Positions 1 through 9,405 of a stretch of DNA of 64,000 nucleotides are shown piece by piece. The notes under the pieces are model-generated. The model searched no databases. It was not told the origin of the DNA and worked only from the letters and a program-made list of their open reading frames with translations. How positions within the stretch are numbered: position 1 is the stretch's first letter; every line of letters begins with the position of its first letter. Source of the DNA: Paenibacillus sp. MBLB1832 (GTDB lineage: Bacteria > Bacillota > Bacilli > Paenibacillales > NBRC-103111). The translations under genes and the position numbers were made by a program. Location: NCBI RefSeq assembly GCF_032271945.1, contig NZ_CP130319.1, positions 3,863,001-3,927,000 of the forward strand, written 5' to 3'.

Positions 1-1919
1 ACTTCTTCCACGTACAGATCATCCCCGTATCCAATTCCCGATCCGGCCGGTTTATAGAAGTAAACGATGGCCGTCGTGTTGCTGGAGCCTGTGGTGAAGG
101 TCAGCCCCCCTTGAACATACGATTGTGAAGTGAAGGCAACCGCTTTCTCCGTTCCCCCATAATTCTTCACACCTGCTTTTATCGAGTCCCCCGCAATATC
201 CACCCGACCGCGTGCGAGCAGTCTATAGGTCTTATTGGGAGCCACCGTGATCGTCTGCTCGGCCCCGCCATCGGACCCTGCGACCTTCACTGCATTGGCA
301 CCGCTATTGGCACCGATGCTTGCCAAACTGCCGCCGCCCCACAGAGACCAGGATGCAGAGCCCGATTCGAAGCCCGGATTTAGGACAATATTCCCCATCC
401 CATTGTAGGCTCCCCGGTTCGGCACAGCCACGTTAGAAACAGCATTGCCATAATAGTCTTTGCCGTTATTGTTGCTGATTGTCACACCGGAGTTTAGTGC
501 GGGAGATCCAGCCATAAGCTTGTAGCCGTCCACATTCGTACGGCTTACGCCCAATCCTGGACCTGTCAGCTTCGGATCTGCAGTTGACTTGTGGGCGTCG
601 CTTGGCTCTCCAGTTGTATGGACACCGTAGAAGGTGTTAGAGTCAAAGACCAAGGTTGCAAAGGTGGACGGACCGACCCAGTCTCCTGCCCCAAGCAAAT
701 AGAAGATATTGTTCTTGAAGTATGCCGTTCCTTCATATGCGGAACCGGCGAAGGGGTTGGTCGTCATACCGCTCTTCAGGTAAAGGGTGTTATTATACAC
801 CTGCAAATTGCTAGAGCCGCCGGAAAACATGAACAGACGAGTCTGATCATTCTGGCTGATGTTGTAGCGGACGATCTCGTTCTTGCCTACGGAAGGATAG
901 CTGCAGTTGCATTCCAGCAGGAAGCCGCCTTCATTATCATGACTGTAGTTATATTGAATGATGGTACCGGTTTGGCCGTAATCCAAATCATACCCTTCCG
1001 AGTCAAAAGTCGTTTTCCCGCCGCTTGCCTCATTGTATTGAATAATCGTATCATCCGCATCCCAAGTCCAGATCCCCGCATTGGCTTGTCCGGAACGAAT
1101 GTTGAAGCCGTTTACGACATTATATTCCACTACGGCTCCAACAGTCTCGCATGGGACGATGCCATCCCCACCGATATCGGACAAATAGTTGTTGGAGATT
1201 TTCACATTGGTGCTCGGATACCAGTTCGTGGTACCGGTACAGTGCGCATCGGCGCGGCAATACCAGCTGGAACTGATCGAGATCCCGCCGCGATCGACTG
1301 CTGGTCCTACCGTATTGCCGTCAATCAGGATATCGTTGTAATTCGATTGAACCGTGCTGCCTTTCACAACGAAGAAGATGCCTTCGCTCGAGTTTAAGTC
1401 CTTGCTATTATCTCCCGCGATGTCATGAACGTTGTTGTTCAAGATATAGATCGAATTGAGCGTTCCTGCGTCCGTATTCTCCACAAGAATTCCGCGACGG
1501 TTTGATTTGTAACCGCTCGTGTTTGTAACCTCTAAATTTTGGACCGTCCAATATTGTTGATTTTTCAGATAAACGCCTGCGGTTGCAGCGTTTCCATTCA
1601 CTTTGGGAGCTGCTCCGCTGCCGTAGGCGTCGATGATGATACGCGAGGTGCTGTTTCCAGAGCCCTTCGGGTTCAACATGCTGTTCCAAGAGCTGCCGCG
1701 GGCCAGAAGAATGCGGTCTCCCGGGAGAAAAGTAGTATTGTTTACATTCGTAAAGTCGGCCCAAGCGCTCCCCGTCGAGGTACCCGCATTGGCATTGCTC
1801 CCTGTCACGCTGTTCACATAATAGTCCTGAGCATGGGCATGGACGACGGCAACGAATAAAAAGATTCCGAACATGAATGATAAAGCGCTTACAAATTTAA
1901 GAAAATTAATTTTTGTCAT
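1..1919 (-). CDS. Secreted right-handed beta-helix protein, C-terminus beyond window
   Basis: An open frame of about 639 codons runs off the left edge, so the C-terminus is missing. It starts at ATG 1919, eight bases after GGAGG; an in-frame ATG at 1925 is too close to that site. Residues 1-30 are a signal peptide (basic start, hydrophobic core, cut near AHAQ). Residues about 31-500 start DYYVNSVTGSNANAG and carry repeated N-rich turns (YNVVNG, YNEASGG, YNYSHDN), as in parallel beta-helix (PbH1, pectate-lyase-like) proteins. From about residue 512 (NIVLNPGFESGSASWS) a carbohydrate-binding-like beta-sandwich begins. A secreted polysaccharide lyase or hydrolase is likely, but the catalytic family cannot be fixed. 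It follows two sugar permease genes on the same strand. A weak cre-like sequence lies at 1880-1893 inside the coding start. Confidence 0.85.
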   Translation of the reverse strand, partial: MTKINFLKFVSALSFMFGIFLFVAVVHAHAQDYYVNSVTGSNANAGTSTGSAWADFTNVNNTTFLPGDRILLARGSSWNSMLNPKGSGNSTSRIIIDAYGSGAAPKVNGNAATAGVYLKNQQYWTVQNLEVTNTSGYKSNRRGILVENTDAGTLNSIYILNNNVHDIAGDNSKDLNSSEGIFFVVKGSTVQSNYNDILIDGNTVGPAVDRGGISISSSWYCRADAHCTGTTNWYPSTNVKISNNYLSDIGGDGIVPCETVGAVVEYNVVNGFNIRSGQANAGIWTWDADDTIIQYNEASGGKTTFDSEGYDLDYGQTGTIIQYNYSHDNEGGFLLECNCSYPSVGKNEIVRYNISQNDQTRLFMFSGGSSNLQVYNNTLYLKSGMTTNPFAGSAYEGTAYFKNNIFYLLGAGDWVGPSTFATLVFDSNTFYGVHTTGEPSDAHKSTADPKLTGPGLGVSRTNVDGYKLMAGSPALNSGVTISNNNGKDYYGNAVSNVAVPNRGAYNGMGNIVLNPGFESGSASWSLWGGGSLASIGANSGANAVKVAGSDGGAEQTITVAPNKTYRLLARGRVDIAGDSIKAGVKNYGGTEKAVAFTSQSYVQGGLTFTTGSSNTTAIVYFYKPAGSGIGYGDDLYVEE

Positions 1920-2021
1920 TAACATTACCTCCGCCTTTCCAGGCTAAGCATTTTATACTCCAATCAGATCTTGCAAAGAAACATTCTCCCCCTTTCCGTC
2001 TTACAAAATGAAAATCTAATG

Positions 2022-2083
2022 TAACATCGCCTTGAAGGAAATCGAGTATTCGTATATTCGCTTTCAAGGCAATGACGTTACCT
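2022..2083 (-). terminator. Intergenic stem-loop between permease and beta-helix genes
   Basis: Read on the minus strand, a long imperfect inverted repeat follows the permease stop. The outer arms are GTAAC/GTTAC and the inner arms GCCTTGAA/TTCAAGGC. The T-rich stretch after it is weak (ATTAGATTTTCATTTT), so it may be a leaky terminator or an mRNA-stabilising structure rather than a full stop. It could set different expression for the transporter and the secreted enzyme. Confidence 0.4.
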
Positions 2084-2088
2084 TCTCA

Positions 2089-2967
2089 TTACTCCTTCAC
2101 AGCCCCCACCACAATGCCCTTCACGAAATACTTCTGCAGGAACGGATACACCAGCAGGATCGGAAGCGCTCCAATAAAAATTTGAGCCGATTTGACGGTC
2201 TGTTGATTTAAATTTTCCAAATCCTTGGGGTCCAGACTGAGCTTACTGAAATCCTGCTGAACAACGATCGTTTGAAGGAAGGTGGCCAACGGATATTTTT
2301 TAGAATCCACCATATAGATGAGACCGTCAAACCAGGAGTTCCAGTGCCATACCAAGGTAAATAACGTTATGGTTGCCAGAGCGGGTAATGAAATCGGCAG
2401 GACGATGCTGAACAGAATTCGGAATACGCCCGCTCCGTCCATGTGCGCCGCCTCCTCCAATTCAGAAGGCAGCGAACGGAAAAAGTTCATAAGGAGAATC
2501 GTGTTGTATATGCTTAGCGCTGGAGGCAGGATTAAGGCCCACATGGAGTTAATCAAGTGCAAATTCGTCATTAGAATATAGTTCGGCACGAGTCCACCAG
2601 AGAACAGCATGGCAAACACGAAGAACCACATGTACGCGTTGCGGGACTTGAATTCCGCAAATTGCTTGGACAGGGCATACCCCGCAAGCGTCATGACCGC
2701 CATGCCAATCGCCGTTCCGAGCAGCGTGCGGTAAACGGAATAGAACAACGCTCTGGAGAAGGCCGGATTGTTCACGGTTTTGCTGTAAGATTCCAGCGTA
2801 AAGTCGATCGGCCACAAATTGACCAGGTTGGCATTCGCCGCTGAACTTCCGCTGAAGGACACGGCGAGGACATGGATGAGAGGCAAGATACAAAGCACGG
2901 AAAGGACGATGAGAAACAGGTGATTACCCGCGCTGAAAAAGCGGTACCCGAATGTTTTGTGATACAT
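2089..2967 (-). CDS. Carbohydrate ABC transporter permease (YtcP/LplC type)
   Basis: Inner-membrane permease of the CUT1 sugar ABC family, 292 residues, the usual length. It has six predicted membrane segments; the first is around residues 15-35. The cytoplasmic EAA loop reads EEAAHMDGAGVFRILFSIVLP, and the C-terminus VYPFLQKYFVKGIVVGAVKE is typical of YtcP/LplC proteins. Its partner permease lies 21 bases upstream in the same operon. The likely binding lipoprotein is encoded apart at 7529-9205. No ATPase gene is present; these transporters commonly share an MsmX-type ATPase encoded elsewhere. Substrate is probably a plant-polysaccharide oligosaccharide (inference). Confidence 0.93.
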   Translation of the reverse strand: MYHKTFGYRFFSAGNHLFLIVLSVLCILPLIHVLAVSFSGSSAANANLVNLWPIDFTLESYSKTVNNPAFSRALFYSVYRTLLGTAIGMAVMTLAGYALSKQFAEFKSRNAYMWFFVFAMLFSGGLVPNYILMTNLHLINSMWALILPPALSIYNTILLMNFFRSLPSELEEAAHMDGAGVFRILFSIVLPISLPALATITLFTLVWHWNSWFDGLIYMVDSKKYPLATFLQTIVVQQDFSKLSLDPKDLENLNQQTVKSAQIFIGALPILLVYPFLQKYFVKGIVVGAVKE

Positions 2968-2988
2968 GGTGTCATGCTTCCTCCTTCT

Positions 2989-3945
2989 TTAAAAGATTCT
3001 GTAATTGCCGAATTTGTAGGCGAATCGATAAGATGCGGCGATCAGAAAAAAGCTGATAACCGACTTAAACAAGCCAACAGCCGTCGCAAAGCTGTAATCT
3101 CCCTTCATCATGGCCGTCCGATACACGAACGTATCGATCACATCCCCGGAGTGGTAGACGATCGGACTGTACAAGTTGAAAATCTGATCAAACCCCGCAT
3201 TCAGTATGTTCCCCAGCTGCAGCGTCCCAACCACGATAACGATCGGCAGCATGGCCGGAAGCGTGACGTTCCATGTCTGTTCCAAACGTGTCGCTCCGTC
3301 CACGCATGCTGCTTCATACAAAGCTGGATTTACGCCGGAAATCGCTGCAAGGTAGACGATCATGGAGAAGCCGAATTCCTTCCAGACGTCGCTCGCTACG
3401 ACGACAACACGGAACCAATTGTCGTCGCCCAGAAAGAAAATCGGCTCAACTCCGAAGGCATCCGATAACACCCGATTGACCATACCGCCCTTGACAGAGA
3501 GCAGATCGAGCAGGATCCCTCCGAGAATGACCCATGACAGGAAGTGAGGCAAATAAACCAAGGTTTGAATTCCCCTCTTCATGCTTTCCCTCCGAACCTC
3601 GTTCAGAAGAAGGGCAATGACGATCGGGATAAATAGTCCGAAGAGAATTTTCAGAACCGAGATGATAAGCGTGTTCCAGATCACCTGCTTGGATTCATCA
3701 AACAGGAAGAGGTTGCGAAATTGCTCCAACCCTACCCAATCCGAGTGGAAAAAGCCTAGCCATGGCTTATAATTCTGGAAAGCCATCACGATGCCCGCCA
3801 GTGGCAGGTAGTGAAAAACAAACGCCAACAGAAAGGCTGGGAAGAGCAGGATGTGCAGAGGCCATGTTTTTCGAAGCCCTCTTCTCCAGCTTGCATATGG
3901 TCGAACCACACCTTTTGAAGTCGTGGCTTCTAGATTTCTTTCCAT
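2989..3945 (-). CDS. Carbohydrate ABC transporter permease (LplB/YteP type)
   Basis: First permease of the pair, 318 residues, with an N-terminal cytoplasmic tail and six membrane segments from about residue 30. The EAA loop reads YEAACVDGATRLEQTWNVTLP and the C-terminus ends YRFAYKFGNYRIF, as in the LplB family. ATG 3945 follows AGGGAGA at good spacing. It heads the operon that continues with the YtcP-type gene. Its promoter lies between it and the divergent YesM kinase gene, with a -10 box at 4001-4006 and an operator-like element at 4019-4056 that recurs at the binding-protein promoter. Confidence 0.93.
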   Translation of the reverse strand: MERNLEATTSKGVVRPYASWRRGLRKTWPLHILLFPAFLLAFVFHYLPLAGIVMAFQNYKPWLGFFHSDWVGLEQFRNLFLFDESKQVIWNTLIISVLKILFGLFIPIVIALLLNEVRRESMKRGIQTLVYLPHFLSWVILGGILLDLLSVKGGMVNRVLSDAFGVEPIFFLGDDNWFRVVVVASDVWKEFGFSMIVYLAAISGVNPALYEAACVDGATRLEQTWNVTLPAMLPIVIVVGTLQLGNILNAGFDQIFNLYSPIVYHSGDVIDTFVYRTAMMKGDYSFATAVGLFKSVISFFLIAASYRFAYKFGNYRIF

Positions 3946-4000
3946 TCATAAGTCTCCCTTCATATCGGTGCATACTAGAAAGCTATTTTCTGTTACTATT

Positions 4001-4056
4001 ATTATAACACCTTGGTTTTTGGCTCCCTATGACAAGGTCTAAACATCTATAGCCCC
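4001..4056 (-). promoter_or_regulatory. Promoter with tandem operator-like element (site O1a)
   Basis: On the minus strand, GGGGCTATAGATGTTTA (4040-4056) lies exactly 33 bp upstream of a TATAAT box (4001-4006). A second half (TTGTCATAGG) sits 21 bp after the first. No good -35 box is visible, as expected for activator-dependent transcription. The same arrangement and 33-bp spacing occur at 9242-9297. Binding by the YesN regulator encoded at 5855-7471 is inferred. Confidence 0.55.
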
Positions 4057-4103
4057 TTTCATAACCAAATTCGAATCCCGAGTTGGATCAGGAGGACTGA
4101 CCA

Positions 4104-5837
4104 TTGATTAAATATAAAGTGTTCCAGAAGCTGTTATTCATGTTCGGAGCCTTATTCGTCCCGACCGCAATCCTATTTTACTATGCCAACCATACCAGCA
4201 AGGAGCTTGTCACCCATACGTTGGTCAACTCCTCATCCCGCCAAATGGAATACACGTTGGACCAAATCGAGCAAACGCTTCGCCATCTGGAAAAGCAGGC
4301 CCTTGTTCTGACCAACGATTCTTCGGTCCGCTCCTATGCCAATTATTCGAACTCCGACGATCTGTTGGATCATCTCTTCATTCGCAATATCATTGAGGAG
4401 AAGCTCGATATTCAGGCTCAAGCGGACCCCCTGATCGGAGACCTTACGGTCTATTGGCCTCAGCTTGAAGAACGCATCTCTGCAGCGGGTGCTGGCAAGA
4501 GCATGGCCAGCAAGGAAGAGTTGATGATGAAGCCGAAGAACCGTTGGTACGCAGAGTTTATAAACGACCAAGTATTTTTTCATTTGCTTCTTAGCAACAG
4601 CCCGTTCATGGAAAAGGACCTTACCAACGCCACCGTCATGGTGGAAGTCACCATCTCTAATCGATACATTGCTTCCGTGTTGGAAGGGTTAAACAAGACG
4701 GGGAACGGTACCTCCTTTTTTTATTTTCGGAATGGAAACATCACAAGCACCGAAGCGATCGACTCGAACGTAAGGGCCCATCTTATGCAAACCCCTCTGC
4801 TCCGTAACGACATTTCCACAGACGTGACAAACCACGCTTCAGTGAAGATCGACGGAACGGAGTACTTGATCCAAATCATGCGGAGTCCCACGCTGGACTG
4901 CAGCTTGGTCAGCTATATCCGATCCGACGCGTTTCTTCTTCCGCTTCATAAGGTGAACGTCTTGATTAACGTAAGCTTACTGTTCCTAGTTGTCTTCGGT
5001 ATCGGCTTTTCGTATATGTTTTACAAGCACTTCCGCACCCCCTTCGCGTATCTTGTCCGCAAAATCGAGAAGCTGGGCGAAGGGGACTACACCATTCGCG
5101 CAACTCTTAAGACTAGGACGGAATTTGACTATTTGTTCGATCGGTTCAATGAGATGGCTGCACGCACTCAGTCCTTAATTGAGAATGTGTACGAAGAAAA
5201 AGTGCGTACACGGGAAGCCGAATATAAACACCTCCAATCCCAAATCAACCCGCATTTTCTATACAATTGTCTGTTCTTTATCGTGAGTATGGCTAACAAG
5301 TCTCCGGAAGCCGTCATCTCCATGGCGAAGAATTTGGCCGCCTTCTATCGCTACATTACCCGCAGAGCGGGGGAGCAAACAACCTTGGAGGACGAAATTC
5401 GATTAATGCAGAGCTACCTGGAGGTCCAGGCTCTGCGGAACAGAAGACTGTCTTATACAATCGCTATACCTGAAGAGATCCTGCGTCTCTCTATGCCGAC
5501 CCTTCTGCTCCAACCGATCGTTGAGAACGCCATTGTACACGGGATCGAGCAAAAGCAAAAATCCGGCAAGGTCAGCATAACGGGAGCCGTTCTCGCGGAT
5601 CGATACCAACTGTGTATTGACGACGACGGAGCAGGCTTGTCCAATGAAGAAATCATCCTTCTGACGGAACGCATTCAAAGCTCTTACCAGCCATCCGAAG
5701 AGATGGGATGCGGTCTTCGCAATGTGAACCACCGGTTGATCCATCGCTTCGGTCCCCGCTCTGGCTTATTATTCGAACGCAATGAATGGCAGGGTCTCCG
5801 GGTGCGGTTTCAAATTCCTTTTTCCCATCTTTCCTAA
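4104..5837 (+). CDS. YesM-family sensor histidine kinase
   Basis: Membrane sensor kinase of 577 residues. It starts at TTG 4104, eight bases after GGAGG. A first membrane segment lies near residues 8-28, an extracytoplasmic sensor domain near 30-288, a second membrane segment near 290-312 and a HAMP linker after that. The phosphoacceptor motif QINPHFLYN centres on His ~384. The ATP-binding part shows LLLQPIVENAIVHG (~467), DDDGAGL and GCGLRNVNHRL. This is the HisKA_7TM-less, Lyt/Yes-type kinase class. It is divergent from the permease operon and 17 bases upstream of the cognate YesN regulator, so it probably senses extracellular or binding-protein-delivered oligosaccharide and phosphorylates that regulator. 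Confidence 0.93.
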   Translation: MIKYKVFQKLLFMFGALFVPTAILFYYANHTSKELVTHTLVNSSSRQMEYTLDQIEQTLRHLEKQALVLTNDSSVRSYANYSNSDDLLDHLFIRNIIEEKLDIQAQADPLIGDLTVYWPQLEERISAAGAGKSMASKEELMMKPKNRWYAEFINDQVFFHLLLSNSPFMEKDLTNATVMVEVTISNRYIASVLEGLNKTGNGTSFFYFRNGNITSTEAIDSNVRAHLMQTPLLRNDISTDVTNHASVKIDGTEYLIQIMRSPTLDCSLVSYIRSDAFLLPLHKVNVLINVSLLFLVVFGIGFSYMFYKHFRTPFAYLVRKIEKLGEGDYTIRATLKTRTEFDYLFDRFNEMAARTQSLIENVYEEKVRTREAEYKHLQSQINPHFLYNCLFFIVSMANKSPEAVISMAKNLAAFYRYITRRAGEQTTLEDEIRLMQSYLEVQALRNRRLSYTIAIPEEILRLSMPTLLLQPIVENAIVHGIEQKQKSGKVSITGAVLADRYQLCIDDDGAGLSNEEIILLTERIQSSYQPSEEMGCGLRNVNHRLIHRFGPRSGLLFERNEWQGLRVRFQIPFSHLS

Positions 5838-5854
5838 ACGGAGGTTTTCTGCTA

Positions 5855-7471
5855 ATGAATGTGTTGATCGTTGACGATGAAGAGTACGTGTTGGACTTTC
5901 TGGAGTCGGATATTCCTTGGGGCAGTCTAGGAGTGAAGCAGGTGTTTCGAGCTCAGTCCGCAGACGAAGCGCTGCAGCACATCTCCCTGTATCCCATTCC
6001 TATTGTGATCAGTGACATCCGCATGCCTGAACGTGACGGAATCGAGTTGATAACGGAAATTCTTGAACGGGACTCGGCCGTTAAGGTCATTCTGTTATCC
6101 GGCCACTCTGATTTCGAGTATGCTAAACAAGCTCTCAAATTAGGGGCTTCCGATTATTTGCTAAAGCCGGCGACAGTAGAGGAAATCACCGATTGCCTGA
6201 GTAAGGTCATAGAGCAATTCCAAGAAGAGAAGCAGCAGAAGGAGAATCTTATTGTAGCAAGGGAAGTACTTCAACTGGGAGCATCCCGCATGCGAGAGCA
6301 TGTTTTACTGGATTTACTGTTAGGCAAGAAGCTTACTCAAAAGGAACAACGCCGTCACTTGAATGCGCTGAATATCAAGGTAGAGGAGAATGACTTGTGC
6401 TTTCTCGCTTTGCTGCGCATCGAAACCGGTCTCGAAGAGATGGCCAGAGAGGACTATGAGTTGTTCAGCTATGCGCTTCTGAATATGACGGAAGAAATTA
6501 TTAATGAGCGTGTCGGGCAAGACCCCTCCCTCTGGTCCTGCAAGGACCCTCACCGTTTTATCGTAGCACTCCTTCCTGTCCAAACCAGTCAAGACTATGA
6601 AGCCTTCGTTCGCAAGTGGGAGAGACTGCAGCGAGAGGTTCGCCACTTTTTTAAACAAAACCGAACGGTATCCATCTTCTTGACATCCATCTTTCCTTTT
6701 GGACAAGGTATTCACCAACGCTATACCGAAGCGGTAAATGATTTCTGGCTCTCTATTGGCACGCAGAGGGACGTGTTGCATACCGCCGATCAGTCACAGG
6801 AGAAGCGTGCGGAGAAGTCGCTAAAGCCCCTGAGCCGTTTACACCTATCGCCTACTATTCAACAGTTGATGGATACAGCTAACTGGAATGAAATTCCAGA
6901 AAGGCTCGATTTTATACTGGACGAATTGATTCTGCCGGACTTTCATACCCAACACCACCTTCTGGAGGTGGCCTACTATCTGTTCGGGTGCTTTTCTTAC
7001 ATCGCCCATAAGCAAGGTGATTCCTTCGCGGACATGGTGAGCGTCCCGGTGCTCGAGAACGGCTCCTTAATGTTCCAGTCGCCCGAGAACATCAAGGAAT
7101 GGGGAATGCCGCTGATTGATCAATTTCAGCGCTCCCTTCGCGACGTTACGATCAACCAGAATCATATCGTGAAACAAATTCAAGATTTTGTAGAACAACA
7201 TTTACACGATGACGTCTCGTTAAATCGCCTTGGCGGACATGTGTATCTACATCCAGTCTATCTCTCGCGCCTGTACAAGAAAAAAACCGGGGAGAGCTTA
7301 TCCGCTTACATCCTGCGTTGCCGTATGGAAAAGGCGGCTCAGCTTCTGACTACGACCAATATGCGGGTAGCCGACATCGCAACGGAAGTCGGGTATCAGA
7401 AGACGCAATATTTTATTCATATCTTCAAGGATTCCTACGGTTGCACCCCTCAAGTTTTTCGGAATCGATAA
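5855..7471 (+). CDS. YesN-type response regulator, AraC family
   Basis: Two-domain DNA-binding response regulator, 538 residues. ATG 5855 is chosen because ACGGAGG lies 10 bases upstream and the receiver domain (NVLIVDDEEY) begins there; an upstream in-frame ATG at 5786 lies within the kinase gene. The receiver domain spans about 1-120, with the acidic pair DD near residues 8-9, phospho-Asp54 in SDIRMPERDG and Lys in LLKPAT. A long middle region follows, and two AraC helix-turn-helix motifs end the protein (about 435-538). It forms an operon with the YesM kinase and is the best candidate to bind the O1 elements at 4040-4056 and 9281-9297. Confidence 0.93.
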   Translation: MNVLIVDDEEYVLDFLESDIPWGSLGVKQVFRAQSADEALQHISLYPIPIVISDIRMPERDGIELITEILERDSAVKVILLSGHSDFEYAKQALKLGASDYLLKPATVEEITDCLSKVIEQFQEEKQQKENLIVAREVLQLGASRMREHVLLDLLLGKKLTQKEQRRHLNALNIKVEENDLCFLALLRIETGLEEMAREDYELFSYALLNMTEEIINERVGQDPSLWSCKDPHRFIVALLPVQTSQDYEAFVRKWERLQREVRHFFKQNRTVSIFLTSIFPFGQGIHQRYTEAVNDFWLSIGTQRDVLHTADQSQEKRAEKSLKPLSRLHLSPTIQQLMDTANWNEIPERLDFILDELILPDFHTQHHLLEVAYYLFGCFSYIAHKQGDSFADMVSVPVLENGSLMFQSPENIKEWGMPLIDQFQRSLRDVTINQNHIVKQIQDFVEQHLHDDVSLNRLGGHVYLHPVYLSRLYKKKTGESLSAYILRCRMEKAAQLLTTTNMRVADIATEVGYQKTQYFIHIFKDSYGCTPQVFRNR

Positions 7472-7476
7472 CATGC

Positions 7477-7510
7477 AAAACACGCTCACCCGGCAGGGTA
7501 AGCGTGTTTT
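7477..7510. terminator. Bidirectional intrinsic terminator
   Basis: The arms AAAACACGCT and AGCGTGTTTT, extended by ACCC/GGGT around a GGCA loop, form a strong hairpin flanked by A and T runs. It separates the convergent yesN-type gene and the binding-lipoprotein gene and can serve both. Confidence 0.85.
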
Positions 7511-7528
7511 GTTAACATAGCATGAACT

Positions 7529-9205
7529 TTATTTGCCGCCAATGCTTTTATACCAGTCATTGACTTCCTTCGTTACCTGATCGCCGCCCTTGCTCTTCCA
7601 ATCAGCCACGAAAGAATCGAACTTATCCAGAGGGTCTTTGCCGTAAATAATTTTCGTATAGGCTTCCAGTTCCATAGTCTTCAAGCTATCACCCTTGTTC
7701 TTCATGGTTTCGGTGGGAGAACCATTAAATAGGCTTGGAGCGTTGGTGTTCTTTAGCTGGAAGTTGATTGCCTTTGCGATAACCCCTACATCATCTTTGC
7801 CTGATTGAGCAAGAGAAATTTGTTGCCTTGTTTTCGGCTCTCCGCCCTTCGCAATGTAATCCGCGTCAGTCGATAGCTTGAACGGAATATCTGGCGAGTT
7901 GCCGAACAACGTGTACTTGGCAGGCGTAGGCAATTTATCCACCGGAGTAGGGAACTTTTTGCCGTCATAAACGGGCTTCCCATCTACCATCGCGTAATCG
8001 TAGTTTTCGTACCAGCCGAGCTTGAAGTCGCCAGTTTCATACTGAAAGTCGTAAATGCGGTCCAAATACTTGAAGAAAGCATCCATGTATTTGAAATCTT
8101 TGTTGAACATCATGACTCTCTTCTCATTGACCGGCCCCTGGTAGCGAGCGGATTTGCCGTCAACTCCTGTCGGAAGAGGGTACACACCAAGCTTGGCGTT
8201 CGGACTTGCCTTCTTCACATCGCCAAGCGGCCATGTCTTGGAATAATTCGGAGCGGCAACCATGCCGGCTTTGCCCTGAACAAACGCTTCCGTTGCCTTC
8301 ACTTCATCATTCGCTGCGAGTTCCGGGTCCAGATACCCCTTCTTGAACCAGTCTTGAAGCTTCGCGAGGCCTTGTTTCATCTCAGGTTGAACGGAGCCGT
8401 ATTTCAGCGTGCCGTCGTCCCCTTTGTACCACATATTCGGGATAAATTTACCTGAGGATGCTCCAAAAATGAAGCTGGCATCCGACATCCAGTTCGAGTA
8501 CCCGTTCTTGCCGGACACCGCGAAGCCGAATGTATCCTTTTTACCGTTACCATCCGGATCATTGTTCGTAAAAGCATCCATGACCTTCTCAAACTCGTCT
8601 AACGTCTTCGGTGCTTTCAAGTTGAGCTTGTCCAACCAGTCCTGGCGTACCCAAAGCACCGGGTTCGTGCTGTCCCCTCCAGCTAACAGCGGAAGCGCCA
8701 GCACTTGATTGCCCTTCTTCACTTGGTTAAACACCGAGTTGTTGTCAGCATACAGCTTCTTAATACGTTCACTTGCGTATTTCTCGAAGTCAGCGCTGAT
8801 GTCCTTCACCTTGCCGGACTCCATCAAATTTGCGATCAAATTTTCGTCCGTGAGCACAAAGACGTCCGGTAGTTGATCGTTGGTAGTAAGGGTGAGGCGC
8901 AGCTTAGTCGTATACGCATCGGCGGTCGGGACATCCCAGAGTTCCTTCAGCGTGATGCCCAGCTTCTCTTTCGCCCACTTGGTATGGACGTTGTTATTAA
9001 TGTCTTCGCCATTCATAAACACATAATCCGAGCCTAAGGTTCGTGCGGTGGTAATGGTGATGTTTTCCTGGGCCTTGGGACTGGACGAACCTGTGTAAGC
9101 GGACGCCGCCGGTGAGTTGGAATTTGATACACTGTTGGAACTGCATCCTACAACCCCGATCATGGAAGCCATCAAGGCAAGTGCGACCCCTTTGTTCTTT
9201 CTCAT
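7529..9205 (-). CDS. Extracellular solute-binding lipoprotein (LplA/YtcQ type)
   Basis: Oligosaccharide-binding lipoprotein of 558 residues, normal for the LplA group. ATG 9205 is chosen because GAGGGGGGAA sits just upstream and a lipoprotein signal follows at once; the open frame extends upstream to 9397 but that stretch reads as promoter DNA. The lipobox cysteine is Cys21 (IGVVGCSS). The rest is a type-1 extracellular binding fold with DPDGNGKKDTFGF and the QGKAGM segment typical of LplA proteins. It lies convergent to the yesM/yesN genes and apart from its presumed permeases, but shares their O1 operator-like element. It delivers substrate to the permeases and may also present it to the kinase. 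Confidence 0.92.
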   Translation of the reverse strand: MRKNKGVALALMASMIGVVGCSSNSVSNSNSPAASAYTGSSSPKAQENITITTARTLGSDYVFMNGEDINNNVHTKWAKEKLGITLKELWDVPTADAYTTKLRLTLTTNDQLPDVFVLTDENLIANLMESGKVKDISADFEKYASERIKKLYADNNSVFNQVKKGNQVLALPLLAGGDSTNPVLWVRQDWLDKLNLKAPKTLDEFEKVMDAFTNNDPDGNGKKDTFGFAVSGKNGYSNWMSDASFIFGASSGKFIPNMWYKGDDGTLKYGSVQPEMKQGLAKLQDWFKKGYLDPELAANDEVKATEAFVQGKAGMVAAPNYSKTWPLGDVKKASPNAKLGVYPLPTGVDGKSARYQGPVNEKRVMMFNKDFKYMDAFFKYLDRIYDFQYETGDFKLGWYENYDYAMVDGKPVYDGKKFPTPVDKLPTPAKYTLFGNSPDIPFKLSTDADYIAKGGEPKTRQQISLAQSGKDDVGVIAKAINFQLKNTNAPSLFNGSPTETMKNKGDSLKTMELEAYTKIIYGKDPLDKFDSFVADWKSKGGDQVTKEVNDWYKSIGGK

Positions 9206-9241
9206 TTGATATTCCCCCCTCGTATTAAATCCTACAAGGAA

Positions 9242-9297
9242 ATAGTAGCATGCAGAAAAAAAGTAGTATATGCCCCAAGATAAACATCCATAGCCCC
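9242..9297 (-). promoter_or_regulatory. Promoter with tandem operator-like element (site O1b)
   Basis: On the minus strand GGGGCTATGGATGTTTA (9281-9297) lies 33 bp upstream of a TACTAT -10 box (9242-9247). A second copy, GGGGCATATA, is 21 bp after the first, two helical turns away on the same face. Sixteen of 17 bases of the first half match site O1a at 4040-4056. It drives the binding-lipoprotein gene. Confidence 0.55.
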
Positions 9298-9366
9298 AAT
9301 TCCCACCCATTAAGATCAATGCGAAAAACGGCCCCTTAAGCGAGAGCCCAACGAGACCATCAAATT

Positions 9367-9397
9367 CTAAAAAAACGGTGTCGCCCTTGAGCAACAC
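9367..9397 (-). terminator. Intrinsic terminator of the spo0E-like gene
   Basis: On the minus strand GGTGTTGC...GCGACACC forms an eight-pair stem with one U-G pair, followed directly by a run of T. It begins just after the spo0E-like stop codon and insulates that gene from the binding-lipoprotein promoter. Confidence 0.8.
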
Positions 9398-9405
9398 CGC
9401 TCCCC

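Noticed and set aside
591..1397. Plus-strand open frame of 268 codons
   Set aside because: It is antisense to the secreted beta-helix gene, has no ribosome binding site or recognisable domain, and exists because that gene's codons leave the opposite frame open.
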